64,000 bases of DNA from NCBI GenBank assembly GCA_016190985.1, contig JACPPI010000018.1:62001-126000 (forward strand), written 5' to 3'. This DNA is from Opitutia bacterium. GTDB lineage: Bacteria > Verrucomicrobiota > Verrucomicrobiia > Opitutales > Opitutaceae. The notes beneath the pieces are model-generated. The model saw nothing but the letters and a program-made list of their open reading frames with translations, had not been told where the DNA came from and searched no databases. Positions within the stretch are counted from its first letter, which is position 1. Each line of letters opens with the position of its first letter. This document shows, one piece after another, positions 27,072 through 35,684 of the stretch. The position numbers and the translations under genes are program-made.

Positions 27072-28094
27072 ATGGCCACTTATCTCGTCACCGGCGCGGC
27101 CGGGTTCATCGCCTCCAAGGTGGCGGAAATGCTGCTGGCGGACGGCCACACGGTCGTCGGGGTGGACAACCTCAATGATTACTACGATGTGCGCCTGAAG
27201 GACTATCGGCTCGCCCAACTGACGCCGAAGCCGGGCTTCAGTTTTCATCGTCTCGACATCGAGGATCTGCCCGGACTGGAGAGAATCTTCACGGCGCACC
27301 GGTTCGACGCCGTGTTCAACCTCGCCGCCCGGGCCGGGGTGCGGGCGAGCCTGGAGCAGCCGGAGCTTTACCGGCGGACCAACGTCGCCGGCGAGGCCAA
27401 CGTGCTGCAGTGCCAGGTGAAATACGGCGTGAAGAAGCACGTGCTCGCCTCGAGTTCGTCGGTCTACGCCGGGTGCGCGATGCCGTTCACCGAGGAGGCC
27501 GCGCTTGGGAAGATGCAGTCGCCTTACGCCGAAACGAAGCGGCAGGCGGAGATTCTGGCCCATGACGGTCATCGGCAGCATGGCCTTGATGTCTCGGTGC
27601 TGCGTTACTTCACCGTCTTCGGTCCCGCCGGCCGGCCCGACATGGCGCCGTTGCGGTTCATCAAGTGGATCGACGAGGGCACGCCCATCACGCTCTTCGG
27701 TGACGGCACGCAGGCACGCGATTTCACCTATGTGGACGACATTGCCCGCGGCACCGTCCTCGCCGGGCAGTTGTTCGGCTCTCAGCTCTCAACTCTCAGC
27801 TCTCAACCTCGGGGCTCTGTAGCCCCGACTTATGAGGTGATCAACCTCGGTGGCGGCCGCAACCCGATCAGCATACAGGCCGTGCTTGCCCTCATTGAAA
27901 AAGCGCTGGGCAAAAAGGCGCGGATCAACGGCCAACCCCCGAGCGCCGCCGACATGAAGGAAACCTGGGCCGATATCGCCAAAGCCAAGGCGCTGCTTGG
28001 TTGGGAACCGCGTGTGTCGATCGAGGAAGGGTTCAGTCGCACCGTCGAGTGGCACGCCGCGAACCGCGACTGGCTCAAGGAAATTAAACTTTGA
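27072..28094 (+). CDS. UDP-glucuronate 4-epimerase-type SDR, with an in-frame repeat insertion
   Basis: A 340-residue NAD-dependent epimerase. GAAGFIASKV is the Rossmann motif, NLNDYYDVRLK is typical of UDP-glucuronate 4-epimerases, and the catalytic YxxxK is YAETK. Compared with its paralogue at 32,567 it carries 17 extra residues (beginning SQLSTLSSQP) encoded by bases 27780-27830, a dispersed repeat with an eight-bp hairpin. The frame is kept, so the protein may still fold, with a surface loop between ARGTVLAG and YEVINLGGG. Substrate inferred. Confidence 0.9.
   Translation: MATYLVTGAAGFIASKVAEMLLADGHTVVGVDNLNDYYDVRLKDYRLAQLTPKPGFSFHRLDIEDLPGLERIFTAHRFDAVFNLAARAGVRASLEQPELYRRTNVAGEANVLQCQVKYGVKKHVLASSSSVYAGCAMPFTEEAALGKMQSPYAETKRQAEILAHDGHRQHGLDVSVLRYFTVFGPAGRPDMAPLRFIKWIDEGTPITLFGDGTQARDFTYVDDIARGTVLAGQLFGSQLSTLSSQPRGSVAPTYEVINLGGGRNPISIQAVLALIEKALGKKARINGQPPSAADMKETWADIAKAKALLGWEPRVSIEEGFSRTVEWHAANRDWLKEIKL
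27780..27830. repeat. Dispersed repeat inserted in frame in the epimerase gene
   Basis: 51 bp absent from the paralogue. It has tandem CTCAGCTCTCAA units (the AGCTGA family in reverse) and then a hairpin TCGGGGCT-CTGT-AGCCCCGA (27809-27828). The length is a multiple of three and there are no stops in the coding frame. Confidence 0.8.
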
Positions 28095-28110
28095 GACGAT
28101 CCGATTTTTT

Positions 28111-28255
28111 AACACAGAGAGCACTGAGAGCGCAGAGAAAACAGGACCTGGGCTTTTTTGCCACGGATCACACGGATATGAAATTAACCACCGAGCTCAC
28201 AATGGCCACGGGAGGTGATTCTGGTGCTTCAATACTCTGCGTCCTCTGTGTTAAA
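28111..28255. repeat. Repeat-filled gap between epimerase and asnB
   Basis: The gap 28095-28320 holds no gene. It has ACAGAGAGCACTGAGAGCGC units (28113-28136), a CACGGATCACACGGAT pair (28163-28178), and the opposing CTCTGCGTCCTCTGTG unit (28236-28251). The outer two sets face each other. Confidence 0.7.
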
Positions 28256-28320
28256 TCGTATTTGGTGTTTCCCGTTCGCCTGAACTCCATACTCATTGCT
28301 CCCAGCTCCCAGCTTCCTTC

Positions 28321-30210
28321 ATGTGCGGCATAGCCGGCATCATTGACGGCCGCAGGCCGACCGCCGGCCGGGAGGCGGCGGTGCGCCGCATGATCGCACG
28401 GCAGCGGCACCGCGGGCCGGATGACGACGGGCTGGTCTCGCACGCGTCCGCGACCCTGGGCATGGCCCGGCTGGCCATCATCGATCCGGCGCACGGACAC
28501 CAGCCGATGGCGACCCCCGACGGGCGTTTCCATCTCGTCTTCAACGGCGCCATCTACAACCACCGCGAACTGCGGGCGGAACTGGCGGGGAAGGGGCACC
28601 GCTTCGGCACGCAGTGCGACACCGAGGTGCTGCTGGCCGCGTATGCGGAGTGGGGGCGGGGCTGTCTGCCGCGCCTGCGCGGCATGTTCGCCTTCGTCGT
28701 GTGGGATGCGCAGGAGCGCACGCTCTTCGCCGCCCGCGACCCGCTGGGAATCAAGCCGCTCTATTACGCCCAGCTCGCGGAGGACACCTTTGTCTTCGCC
28801 TCGGAGCTCAACGCCCTCTTCGCCAGCGGACTCGTGCCCCGGGAGATCGACCCGGTGGCGGTCGGGGATTATCTCGCGTGGTTCGCCGTGCCGGCGCCCC
28901 GCACCATCTACCGCGGCATTGCCAACCTGCCGCCCGGCCACGCCATCAGTGTCAATGCCATCGGCCGGTGCGAGATCGCGCCCTGGTGGCACCTGCCGGA
29001 ATCGCAGCCGGGCAAGCCGGGCGGTTCGTATGATGACTTCGTGCGGGAGTTGCGCAGCAAGCTCGACGACACCATCCGCGCCCATCGCGTGGCCGATGTG
29101 CCGGTGGGCGCCTTTCTCTCCGGCGGCCTGGATTCGACCGCCATCGTCGGCCTCATGTCGGCGGCGGGCGCCGGTAAGCTGAAAACCTTCTCGCTTATCT
29201 TCAACGAGGCGGAGTATTCGGAGCAGTCGCCGGCCCGGCTGGCGGCGCAGACCTTCGGCACCGACCATCACGAGGAGGTTCTCACCGGCCGGCAGGTCGC
29301 CGCCGACCTGCCTCGCATCATCGGCGCACTCGACCAGCCGACCGGCGACGGCATCAACACCTACTATGTCAGCCGCGCCGCCCACGCCGGCGGGGTCAAG
29401 GTGGCGCTGTCGGGCCTGGGCGGGGACGAGCTGTTCGGCGGCTACCCCTCTTTCAATGACATGCCGCGGCTCGCGCGCTGGATTCCATATTGGCGGCAGC
29501 TACCGCAGTCGCTGCGCAGTGGCATTGTGAGGCAGCTCCGAAAACGCGGCGCGCGCGCCCGCAAGCTGGCCGACATGTTGGAATTTGCCCGGGACCTGAA
29601 CGAACTCTGCTCGCTGCGGCGGCGTGTGCTGTCGGAGTCGGTGCGGCTGCCGCTGTTGGCCCCGGCGGCCCGGCGGCTGGCCGTGCGCCAGGGGCCCAGC
29701 CACCCCATGCTCGACGATTTCGTGTTCGAGCTGTTGGGCGCGGATCCGGCGCAGACCGTCAGTGCGTGGGAGATGCGCACCTACATGACGGATGTGCTGC
29801 TGCGGGACAGCGACGTGTTCAGCATGGCGAATTCGCTGGAGCTGCGGGTGCCCTTTGTGGACCGGGTGTTCGTCGAGTGGTGGTGGAACCAGCCCCGCGA
29901 GTTCCGCTACAACCCGGACCGGGCCAAGGCCGCCCTGGCCGACGCCGTGGCCGATCTGGTGCCCGAGGCCATCCGCACCCGGCGCAAGCAGGGCTTCGGC
30001 CTGCCCTTTCCCGTCTGGATGCAGGCGGAATTGAAACCGTTTCTGGAGGAGACATTCTCCGCCTCCTCCCTCGCCAATTGCCCGTGGCTCGATGCCGCCG
30101 CCGTGCAGGCGGAATGGAAGGAGTTTGTCCTCGGTCGTGACCCCCGCAACTGGACCCGCGTCTGGACCCTCGCCGTGCTCGTCGCCTTCGCGAACCGAGC
30201 TGTGAGCTGA
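28321..30210 (+). CDS. asnB: Asparagine synthase (glutamine-hydrolysing)
   Basis: A 629-residue protein. The N-terminal Ntn glutaminase domain has Cys2 as nucleophile (MCGIAG), with RHRGPDD and FNGAIYN; the C-terminal synthetase domain has the PP-loop SGGLDST near residue 267. AsnB homologues in surface-polysaccharide clusters often amidate uronic-acid sugars or serve modified roles. A second copy lies at 42,296. It starts at base 28321, right after repeats. Whether it makes asparagine or amidates a sugar is not decided by sequence. Confidence 0.9.
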   Translation: MCGIAGIIDGRRPTAGREAAVRRMIARQRHRGPDDDGLVSHASATLGMARLAIIDPAHGHQPMATPDGRFHLVFNGAIYNHRELRAELAGKGHRFGTQCDTEVLLAAYAEWGRGCLPRLRGMFAFVVWDAQERTLFAARDPLGIKPLYYAQLAEDTFVFASELNALFASGLVPREIDPVAVGDYLAWFAVPAPRTIYRGIANLPPGHAISVNAIGRCEIAPWWHLPESQPGKPGGSYDDFVRELRSKLDDTIRAHRVADVPVGAFLSGGLDSTAIVGLMSAAGAGKLKTFSLIFNEAEYSEQSPARLAAQTFGTDHHEEVLTGRQVAADLPRIIGALDQPTGDGINTYYVSRAAHAGGVKVALSGLGGDELFGGYPSFNDMPRLARWIPYWRQLPQSLRSGIVRQLRKRGARARKLADMLEFARDLNELCSLRRRVLSESVRLPLLAPAARRLAVRQGPSHPMLDDFVFELLGADPAQTVSAWEMRTYMTDVLLRDSDVFSMANSLELRVPFVDRVFVEWWWNQPREFRYNPDRAKAALADAVADLVPEAIRTRRKQGFGLPFPVWMQAELKPFLEETFSASSLANCPWLDAAAVQAEWKEFVLGRDPRNWTRVWTLAVLVAFANRAVS

Positions 30211-30234
30211 TGGCTGGAGCTCGAAGCGAAATCC

Positions 30235-31317
30235 ATGAAGACCTTCTTTATCCTGCCGGAATTGTTCCAGGCCGAAGGGGGGATAGCGCGCATCATGCGG
30301 CTATACCTGAAAGCGGTGGGAGAGCTGTCGGTTCCAGGCGACGAGATACGCTACGTGGCTCTGCTCGACAACGGCGACACGAGGGAAAGGGCCCGTGCGC
30401 TGGCCGGGCAGCGTCTGGCGGGCCTCGACAATTGCGGGCGCAGCAAATGGCTGTTCTTTTTTACCGTGCTCTGGCGGGGCCGTGAGGCCGACCGCATTGT
30501 CTGCGGACACCTGCATCATCTCATTCTCGCCCGCTTCGCCGCGGTCTTCCGGCCCAGGCTCCGATACTATCTGGTGGCGCACGGCATTGAGGCTTGGCGG
30601 CCCTATTCGGCTCTCGAACGGGCGGCCCTGCGCGACGCCCATCGGATTTTCTGTGTGAGCGAATATACGCGACGGCAGATGCTGCGCTTCGCTCCGTTTC
30701 TCAGCCCGGTTCGACTGGTCGTCATTCCAAACACTTTCGATCCGGTCTTTGTGCCGGGGCTCAAGCCAGCGCCGATGCAGCCGAGCGGCAAACACCCGCG
30801 TATCCTCATGGTGTCGCGTCTGGCCGCATCAGACCCATACAAGGGCGTTGATACGATGATCGAAGCCATGCCCCGCATCCTGCGGCAATATCCGTCCGCC
30901 CAATTGCGCATCGCCGGGGGTGGCGACGACCAGCCTCGGCTTGCGGAGATCGCCGGCTCACTCGGGCTTGCCGGCGCGGTGCAATTTGCCGGGACGATAG
31001 ATGACAATGCGCTGAAGCACGAATATTCGGCCTGCGACATCTTCGCCCTGCCCAGCCGGAAGGAAGGTTTCGGCTTGGTGTATCTGGAGGCCATGAGCTA
31101 CGGCAAACCCTGTCTCGCTGCCCGGGCCGGCGGAGCGCCCGAGGTCGTGAACAGCACAGTGGGTGCGCTTGTGGAATACGGCAACACCGACCAGATCGCG
31201 GTGGCCGTGGCCGACCTCGTCCGCCATCCGCGCGATCAGAGCGCCATGCTCCGCCGGGCGCAGGAGTTTGCCTTCCCGGAGTTCAAGCGGCGGCTGGCGG
31301 CGGCCTTGAGCGGTTAG
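30235..31317 (+). CDS. Glycosyltransferase family 4
   Basis: A 360-residue GT-B fold glycosyltransferase. The acceptor-side motif FQAEGGIARIMR is at the N-terminus; the donor-side half has VSRLAASDPYKGVDTMIEA and the EX7E motif in SRKEGFGLVYLEAMSYGKP. It presumably adds a hexose from a nucleotide sugar to the lipid-linked repeat unit on the inner membrane's cytoplasmic face. A diverged, broken copy of its last 50 codons lies at 32,186-32,548 beyond a nucleotidyltransferase module. Confidence 0.9.
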   Translation: MKTFFILPELFQAEGGIARIMRLYLKAVGELSVPGDEIRYVALLDNGDTRERARALAGQRLAGLDNCGRSKWLFFFTVLWRGREADRIVCGHLHHLILARFAAVFRPRLRYYLVAHGIEAWRPYSALERAALRDAHRIFCVSEYTRRQMLRFAPFLSPVRLVVIPNTFDPVFVPGLKPAPMQPSGKHPRILMVSRLAASDPYKGVDTMIEAMPRILRQYPSAQLRIAGGGDDQPRLAEIAGSLGLAGAVQFAGTIDDNALKHEYSACDIFALPSRKEGFGLVYLEAMSYGKPCLAARAGGAPEVVNSTVGALVEYGNTDQIAVAVADLVRHPRDQSAMLRRAQEFAFPEFKRRLAAALSG

Positions 31318-31403
31318 CCTTTCCGAGCGTTCTTCATGAGAATCCACTCATTCGCTCGCAAGGAAAGGAACCAAGCTCCACCGTGGGCTGGATTTGCGGG
31401 TGC

Positions 31404-31431
31404 TCGACAAAGTGCCGGTCGGGGATAGGAT
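31404..31431 (+). promoter_or_regulatory. Promoter of the 31.4-kb module
   Basis: TCGACA (31404-31409) and TAGGAT (31426-31431) are 16 bases apart. The ATG at 31438 follows the -10 box by 6 bases, which predicts a leaderless mRNA. Confidence 0.5.
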
Positions 31432-31437
31432 TCTGTC

Positions 31438-31674
31438 ATGGCATTCCAGCCCAATGCGCCGCGGCCCCCGGCACCGAGTTTCCAACTCGATCGTTCGCGC
31501 ATAGTCATCGGCTCGGTCGGCGATGAACCGGATGATCTGGCGTTCTGGCTGGAGCAACCGGCACACACCCGGTTGGCGGGCATCGAGTTTTTACGTCACC
31601 AGTTTTATAGTTATGGAGAGGCTCGACCGGAATTTTGCAGATTTCTTGAGATCACTCAACCGCCACGACGTTGA
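31438..31674 (+). CDS. Small acidic partner protein of a nucleotidyltransferase
   Basis: A 78-residue protein. The segment DDLAFWLEQPAHTRLAGIEF and the following LRHQFYSYG resemble small proteins that precede nucleotidyltransferases in many genomes and are thought to be their cognate antitoxins. It overlaps the next gene by 62 bp in another frame. The start is set by the promoter 6 bases upstream. Role inferred from pairing. Confidence 0.65.
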   Translation: MAFQPNAPRPPAPSFQLDRSRIVIGSVGDEPDDLAFWLEQPAHTRLAGIEFLRHQFYSYGEARPEFCRFLEITQPPRR

Positions 31675-32089
31675 GTATCTGGTCGTTGGCGGCTATGCCG
31701 TCGGCTATCATGGATTTGTCCGGGCGACCGGTGATCTGGATGTGTTTGTGGGGATTTCGCCTGCCAATGCGGGCAAGCTGATGGACGCATTCAAGGATTT
31801 CGGTTTCACCGCACCTGAGCTGAGTGCGGCGATATTCCTGGAACCGGGCCGCATTGTGCGGATAGGCGTTCCGCCTCTGCGTCTGGAAGTGATGAACGAG
31901 ATCTCCGGAGTCACGTTTGCCGAGTGCTATGCCCGGCGGATAGAGGAGACCATCGACGGTGTTCGCCTTTGTTTCATCGACCGGGACAAGTTGCTGGCGA
32001 ACAAGCGGTCTGCCGGGCGGCCAAAGGATCTGGCCGATGTGGCAGCCCTGACGGGGGCTGATCAGCGCGACAAAAAACGAGAATCATGA
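31613..32089 (+). CDS. Nucleotidyltransferase-fold protein (AbiEii/DUF6036-like)
   Basis: A 158-residue protein. VVGGYAVGYHGFVRATGDLDVFV holds the signature, quoted in parts: GG at residues 26-27, and Asp41 and Asp43 in ATGDLDVFV. The C-terminal KRSAGRPKDLADVAAL segment is typical of the family. The start at 31613 was chosen over an upstream in-frame ATG because family members begin just before this region. The module follows the GT4 gene and is followed by a broken duplicate of that gene's 3' end. Confidence 0.8.
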   Translation: MERLDRNFADFLRSLNRHDVEYLVVGGYAVGYHGFVRATGDLDVFVGISPANAGKLMDAFKDFGFTAPELSAAIFLEPGRIVRIGVPPLRLEVMNEISGVTFAECYARRIEETIDGVRLCFIDRDKLLANKRSAGRPKDLADVAALTGADQRDKKRES

Positions 32090-32104
32090 GTCACTCCACT
32101 CCGT

Positions 32105-32131
32105 GCTTGTGCGTCCGAATGTCGCACAAGC
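32105..32131. repeat. GTGCG hairpin repeat, copy 1
   Basis: Perfect nine-bp arms GCTTGTGCG and CGCACAAGC flank a 9-base loop. It is the first of four related hairpins between 32.1 and 35.7 kb. Confidence 0.75.
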
Positions 32132-32185
32132 TCCTGCCGCCTGGGAATTGGAGAGGGGGTTGAAGTGGAACTGGTGAGCCAGAAG

Positions 32186-32548
32186 TGTCGAGCTACGGCA
32201 ACACCGATCAGCCGGCACCCCGGGCTTCAGCCTTCGCCCGGTCGTTAAACTTCGGCCAGGCTTTAGCCGTCGCCAAGGCTATGGCCGACAAGAAGGCACG
32301 ACGCAGCCAGATCGCGGTGACAGTGCTCGTGCGTCGATACGACGCACGAGCTCAGGCCGCCGGGAGTGGGGGATGAGAGAAGTCAACAGATGCCAGCCAA
32401 GCTGATTTTCAGAGCGGTCCCACAGAGTCAGATCGCCGTCGCCGATCTGATCCGTCGTCCGCGCGACCCGGCTAGGATGCTCCGCCGCGCGGAGGGGTTT
32501 TCGTTTCCGATCTTCAAGCAAAGGCTGGCTTCCGTGCTCGCACTCTGA
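32186..32548 (+). pseudogene. Broken duplicate of the GT4 gene 3' end, interrupted by repeats
   Basis: SSYGNTDQ (32186 onward) matches EYGNTDQ of the GT4 protein, then similarity stops for about 230 bases. It resumes at QIAVADLIRRPRDPARMLRRA and runs to LASVLAL (stop at 32546-32548), matching the GT4 C-terminus. The gap holds an AVAKAMA-type repeat (about 32264-32289) and the hairpin at 32325-32351. A short QIAV-coding sequence appears on both sides of the gap. The rest of 32090-32566 holds no other gene. Confidence 0.8.
32325..32351. repeat. GTGCGTC hairpin repeat, copy 2
   Basis: Perfect 11-bp arms GCTCGTGCGTC and GACGCACGAGC flank GATAC. It lies inside the broken GT4 fragment. Confidence 0.8.
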
Positions 32549-32566
32549 AAAATACGGACAAATAAC

Positions 32567-33607
32567 ATGGCCACCTACCTTGTCACCGGCGCCGCCGGCT
32601 TCATCGCCTCCAAGGTATGCGAGTATCTGCTCGCCGAGGGGCACGCCGTTGTCGGCGTCGATAACCTCAATGACTACTATGATGTCCGGCTGAAAGACTG
32701 GCGACTATCACGTCTGCTGGGCGCTTCGAGTTTGAAGTTGGGAGCCGATCCCAGGAAGTCGGTTTACGCGGGCAACTCAAAGTCCATCACACATGGCTGG
32801 TTTTCTTTCCAGCATCTCGATATCGAAAATCTCCCGGCGCTCGATGCACTCTTCTGCGGCCAGAAATACGACGCAGTGTTCAACCTGGCGGCGAGGGCCG
32901 GTGTGCGTTACTCGATGGAGAATCCCTATGTTTACCTGAGCACGAACACGCTCGGCACGCTCAACCTGCTCGAATGCCAGAGGAAGTATGGTGTCAAGAA
33001 ACAGGTGCTGGCGTCCACTTCGTCGCTCTATGCCGGCTGCCCGCTGCCCTTCACCGAGGAGCTGCCGGTCAACACGCCACTCTCTCCTTACGCTGCCACC
33101 AAAAAGGCGGCCGAGATGATGGCCTACAGCTACCACAAGCTCTACGGGCTCGATATCTCGGTCGTGCGTTTTTTCACGGTCTTCGGTCCAGCGGGCCGGC
33201 CAGACATGAGCATTTTCCGTTTCATCAAGTGGATTGATGAGGGGAAACCGCTCGAGCTTTTTGGTGACGGCACTCAGTCACGCGACTTCACCTATATCGA
33301 CGACATCGCTCGAGGCACGGTCCTTGCCGCCAAGCCCTTGGGCTATGAGATCATCAATCTCGGCGGGGGACGCAATCCCATCAATCTCCAGACCGTCATC
33401 ACCTTCATCGAAAAGGCCCTAGGGAAGAAAGCCATCATCTCCGGTCAGCCATTCCACATTGCCGACATCAAGGAGACTTGGGCCGACATCGCCAAAGCGG
33501 ACCGACTCCTTGGGTGGAAGCCGACAGTATCCAACATCGAGGGGTTCCAGCGTTCCGTCGACTGGTATCGGGAGCACCGATCCTGGCTGGCGGACATCCA
33601 TCTTTGA
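32567..33607 (+). CDS. UDP-glucuronate 4-epimerase-type SDR, second copy
   Basis: A 346-residue paralogue of the epimerase at 27,072. GAAGFIASKV, NLNDYYDVRLKDW and the catalytic YAATK (YxxxK) are present. Relative to the first copy it has about 20 extra residues after LSRLLGASS (bases ~32722-32790), and it lacks the repeat-coded loop. It is followed within 2 bp by the UDP-sugar dehydrogenase, the usual partner that supplies a UDP-uronic acid. Together they likely make UDP-galacturonate-type sugars. Confidence 0.9.
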   Translation: MATYLVTGAAGFIASKVCEYLLAEGHAVVGVDNLNDYYDVRLKDWRLSRLLGASSLKLGADPRKSVYAGNSKSITHGWFSFQHLDIENLPALDALFCGQKYDAVFNLAARAGVRYSMENPYVYLSTNTLGTLNLLECQRKYGVKKQVLASTSSLYAGCPLPFTEELPVNTPLSPYAATKKAAEMMAYSYHKLYGLDISVVRFFTVFGPAGRPDMSIFRFIKWIDEGKPLELFGDGTQSRDFTYIDDIARGTVLAAKPLGYEIINLGGGRNPINLQTVITFIEKALGKKAIISGQPFHIADIKETWADIAKADRLLGWKPTVSNIEGFQRSVDWYREHRSWLADIHL

Positions 33608-33608
33608 T

Positions 33609-35030
33609 ATGCCCATGAAAATCACGCGTCCGAGTTTTGAACAATTTACCCGTGGTGAAGCCAAGATCGCCATCATCGGCCTGGGCTATGTTGGCCTGCC
33701 CCTCGCGGCGGTGTTCAGCCGCAAATTCAAGGTCATTGGCTTCGACATCAATGAACGGCGGGTGAAAGAGCTCAGGGAGGGGCATGATCGCACGAGGGAG
33801 CTGAGCCGCGAGCAGCTGAAAACTGCCAGAGGACTGACGGCAGAGGACGGAGGTCAGGCTAAACGAGGCGGAAAGGAGCCTGTGCGTCCAAAAGACGCAC
33901 GAGCTCAGAGGACAGGCGGATTGGAGTTCAGCACGGACCCGAAGGTGCTGAGTCAGGCGCGGTTGATTATTGTCACAGTGCCGACGCCGATCGACAATCA
34001 TAAGAATCCCGACCTGACGCCGCTCATCAAGGCCTCGACCATGATCGGCCGGCATATCCAACCCGGCACCACTGTGGTCTATGAATCGACGGTCTATCCT
34101 GGCTGCACGGAGGAAGACTGCCTCCCGCTCATCGAAAAGGAGAGTGGATTGAAATGGAAGCAGGACTTCTTCGCCGGTTATTCGCCGGAGCGCATCAATC
34201 CCGGCGACAAGGAGCATACGGTGGATAAAATCAAGAAAGTCGTGTCGGGGGACACGGCGGACACGGCTGAAATGCTGAAACAGATCTACGGCGCCGTGAT
34301 CACGGCGGGCATCTTTGTGGCGGCAAGCATCAAGACCGCCGAGGCAGCCAAGGTCATTGAGAATACCCAGCGTGACCTGAACATCGCCCTGATGAACGAG
34401 CTCGCGCTCATCTTTGACCGCATGGGCATTCGCACGCTGGATGTGCTTGAGGCTGCCGGCACGAAGTGGAACTTCCTCCCGTTCCGCCCGGGTCTGGTCG
34501 GAGGACACTGCATCGGCGTCGATCCGTATTACCTCACATTCAAGGCAGAGAGCCTGGGCTATCATCCGCAGGTGATTCTCGCCGGCCGGCGGATCAACGA
34601 CGGCATGGGCAAGTTCATTGCTGAAAAAACCGTGAAGCTCCTCATCGCGAATGACCGCCCGGTCAAGGGCGCGAAAGTCCTGATCCTCGGCTGGACGTTC
34701 AAAGAAGACGTGCCTGACATCCGCAACACCCGCGTGATCGACATCTACCGCGAGTTGGAGAGCTACTACGTTAATGTCAGCTGCTATGATCCCCATGCAG
34801 ATGTGGCCGAGGTGAAGCACGAATACGGTATCGAGTTGCTCATGGCCGCGCCGCGCAAGGGGCCATTCGACGCGGTCATTCTTGCGGTGAAGCACCGCAG
34901 CCTGTTTGCCGCCTATCCTTTGGAGATAATCCAGTCTCTTGGCGGGTCTCGCCCGCCGGTGGTCATCGATGTGAAGGGGTTTCTGGCCAGAGGGCAGACG
35001 GGCTTCGCCTCGGCCATATGGCAGTTATGA
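33609..35030 (+). CDS. UDP-sugar 6-dehydrogenase (WbpO/TviB-type) with repeat-coded insertion
   Basis: A 473-residue NAD-dependent dehydrogenase oxidising a UDP-hexose to the uronic acid in two steps. The Rossmann motif GLGYVGLP is at residues 24-31, VTVPTPID follows, and catalytic Cys301 is in GGHCIGVDPYY. Residues ~75-103, between KTARG and LEFSTDP, look inserted: they are coded by an ACGGAGG-type repeat and a GTGCGTC hairpin (33876-33906) and are low in hydrophobic residues. It starts 1 bp after the epimerase stop. A copy of the last third lies at 35,862-36,194. Confidence 0.9.
   Translation: MPMKITRPSFEQFTRGEAKIAIIGLGYVGLPLAAVFSRKFKVIGFDINERRVKELREGHDRTRELSREQLKTARGLTAEDGGQAKRGGKEPVRPKDARAQRTGGLEFSTDPKVLSQARLIIVTVPTPIDNHKNPDLTPLIKASTMIGRHIQPGTTVVYESTVYPGCTEEDCLPLIEKESGLKWKQDFFAGYSPERINPGDKEHTVDKIKKVVSGDTADTAEMLKQIYGAVITAGIFVAASIKTAEAAKVIENTQRDLNIALMNELALIFDRMGIRTLDVLEAAGTKWNFLPFRPGLVGGHCIGVDPYYLTFKAESLGYHPQVILAGRRINDGMGKFIAEKTVKLLIANDRPVKGAKVLILGWTFKEDVPDIRNTRVIDIYRELESYYVNVSCYDPHADVAEVKHEYGIELLMAAPRKGPFDAVILAVKHRSLFAAYPLEIIQSLGGSRPPVVIDVKGFLARGQTGFASAIWQL
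33876..33906. repeat. GTGCGTC hairpin repeat, copy 3, inside the dehydrogenase gene
   Basis: Arms GTGCGTC and GACGCAC flank CAAAA, with outer GAGC and GCTC also able to pair. It is read in frame as part of PVRPKDARAQ. Confidence 0.75.
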
Positions 35031-35102
35031 TGGCTTCAGCCTTGCAGAGCGCAACGGGTTCATAAACATTCACAATTGGCTGGACGAACCCAAGCGACAC
35101 TG

Positions 35103-35348
35103 ATGCCAACCGTCTTACGCGTCGGCCCCTACCGGTTTCATTTTTACACCCGCGAGCCTGGGGAGCCGCCGCACATTCATGTGTAGCGTGACGAAAAGGA
35201 GGCGAAGTTCTGGCTTCAGTCACTTGCCTTGGCCCGCAATTATGGTTTTGCTCCCCCTGAGATCAGCGAACTAGCGAATCTTGTGCGGATACACCAAGTC
35301 ACACTGATGCAAAAATGGAATGAATACCATGGAACGAAACACCGATGA
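35103..35348 (+). pseudogene. DUF4160 protein gene with internal amber stop
   Basis: The frame from ATG 35103 reads MPTVLRVGPYRFHFYTREPG, then EPPHIHV, a TAG at 35184-35186, and RDEKEAKFWLQ through KWNEYHGTKHR to TGA at 35348. Both halves match the DUF4160 family, in which the stop position is normally a coding residue (HIHVxR). DUF4160 is usually paired with DUF2442, as here. The single nonsense codon would give a 27-residue product. It may be inactive, or the base may be a sequencing error. Confidence 0.8.
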
Positions 35349-35598
35349 GATGATTGCGGTGGAGGCGGCCTTGCGCGATGGCCAGATCTGGCTGCGGTTG
35401 CTGGACGGGGCGACGCACACCTTTCCGGTGCAGTATTATCCCCGCTTGGCCGCAGCTGCGCCTGGCCAGTTGGCCGCGGTAAAACTCCGGGTCGGGGGCA
35501 GGGCCTTGCGCTGGGAGGAAATTGACGAGGATATCTGGATTTTCGACGCCGTGACGGGACGGTATCCAGTGGTGGAGGCAGGCATGGGCACGGCGTGA
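35320..35598 (+). CDS. DUF2442 domain protein
   Basis: A 92-residue protein. DGATHTFPVQYYPRLAAA and RWEEIDEDIWI match the DUF2442 fold, in which a small beta-sheet protein follows DUF4160 in toxin-antitoxin-like pairs. It overlaps the DUF4160 frame by 29 bp (or 20 from the ATG at 35329). With the partner interrupted, it may be an orphan. The pair sits between the UDP-sugar dehydrogenase and a duplicate of that gene's 3' end. Confidence 0.75.
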   Translation: MNTMERNTDEMIAVEAALRDGQIWLRLLDGATHTFPVQYYPRLAAAAPGQLAAVKLRVGGRALRWEEIDEDIWIFDAVTGRYPVVEAGMGTA

Positions 35599-35684
35599 CG
35601 ATGGATTGCTGCCGGCGCCTGAACTGCCTGGGAAAGTCCAAAAGTATTGAGTGCAACCGCAGATTCCGGTTTGAAGACCATTTT

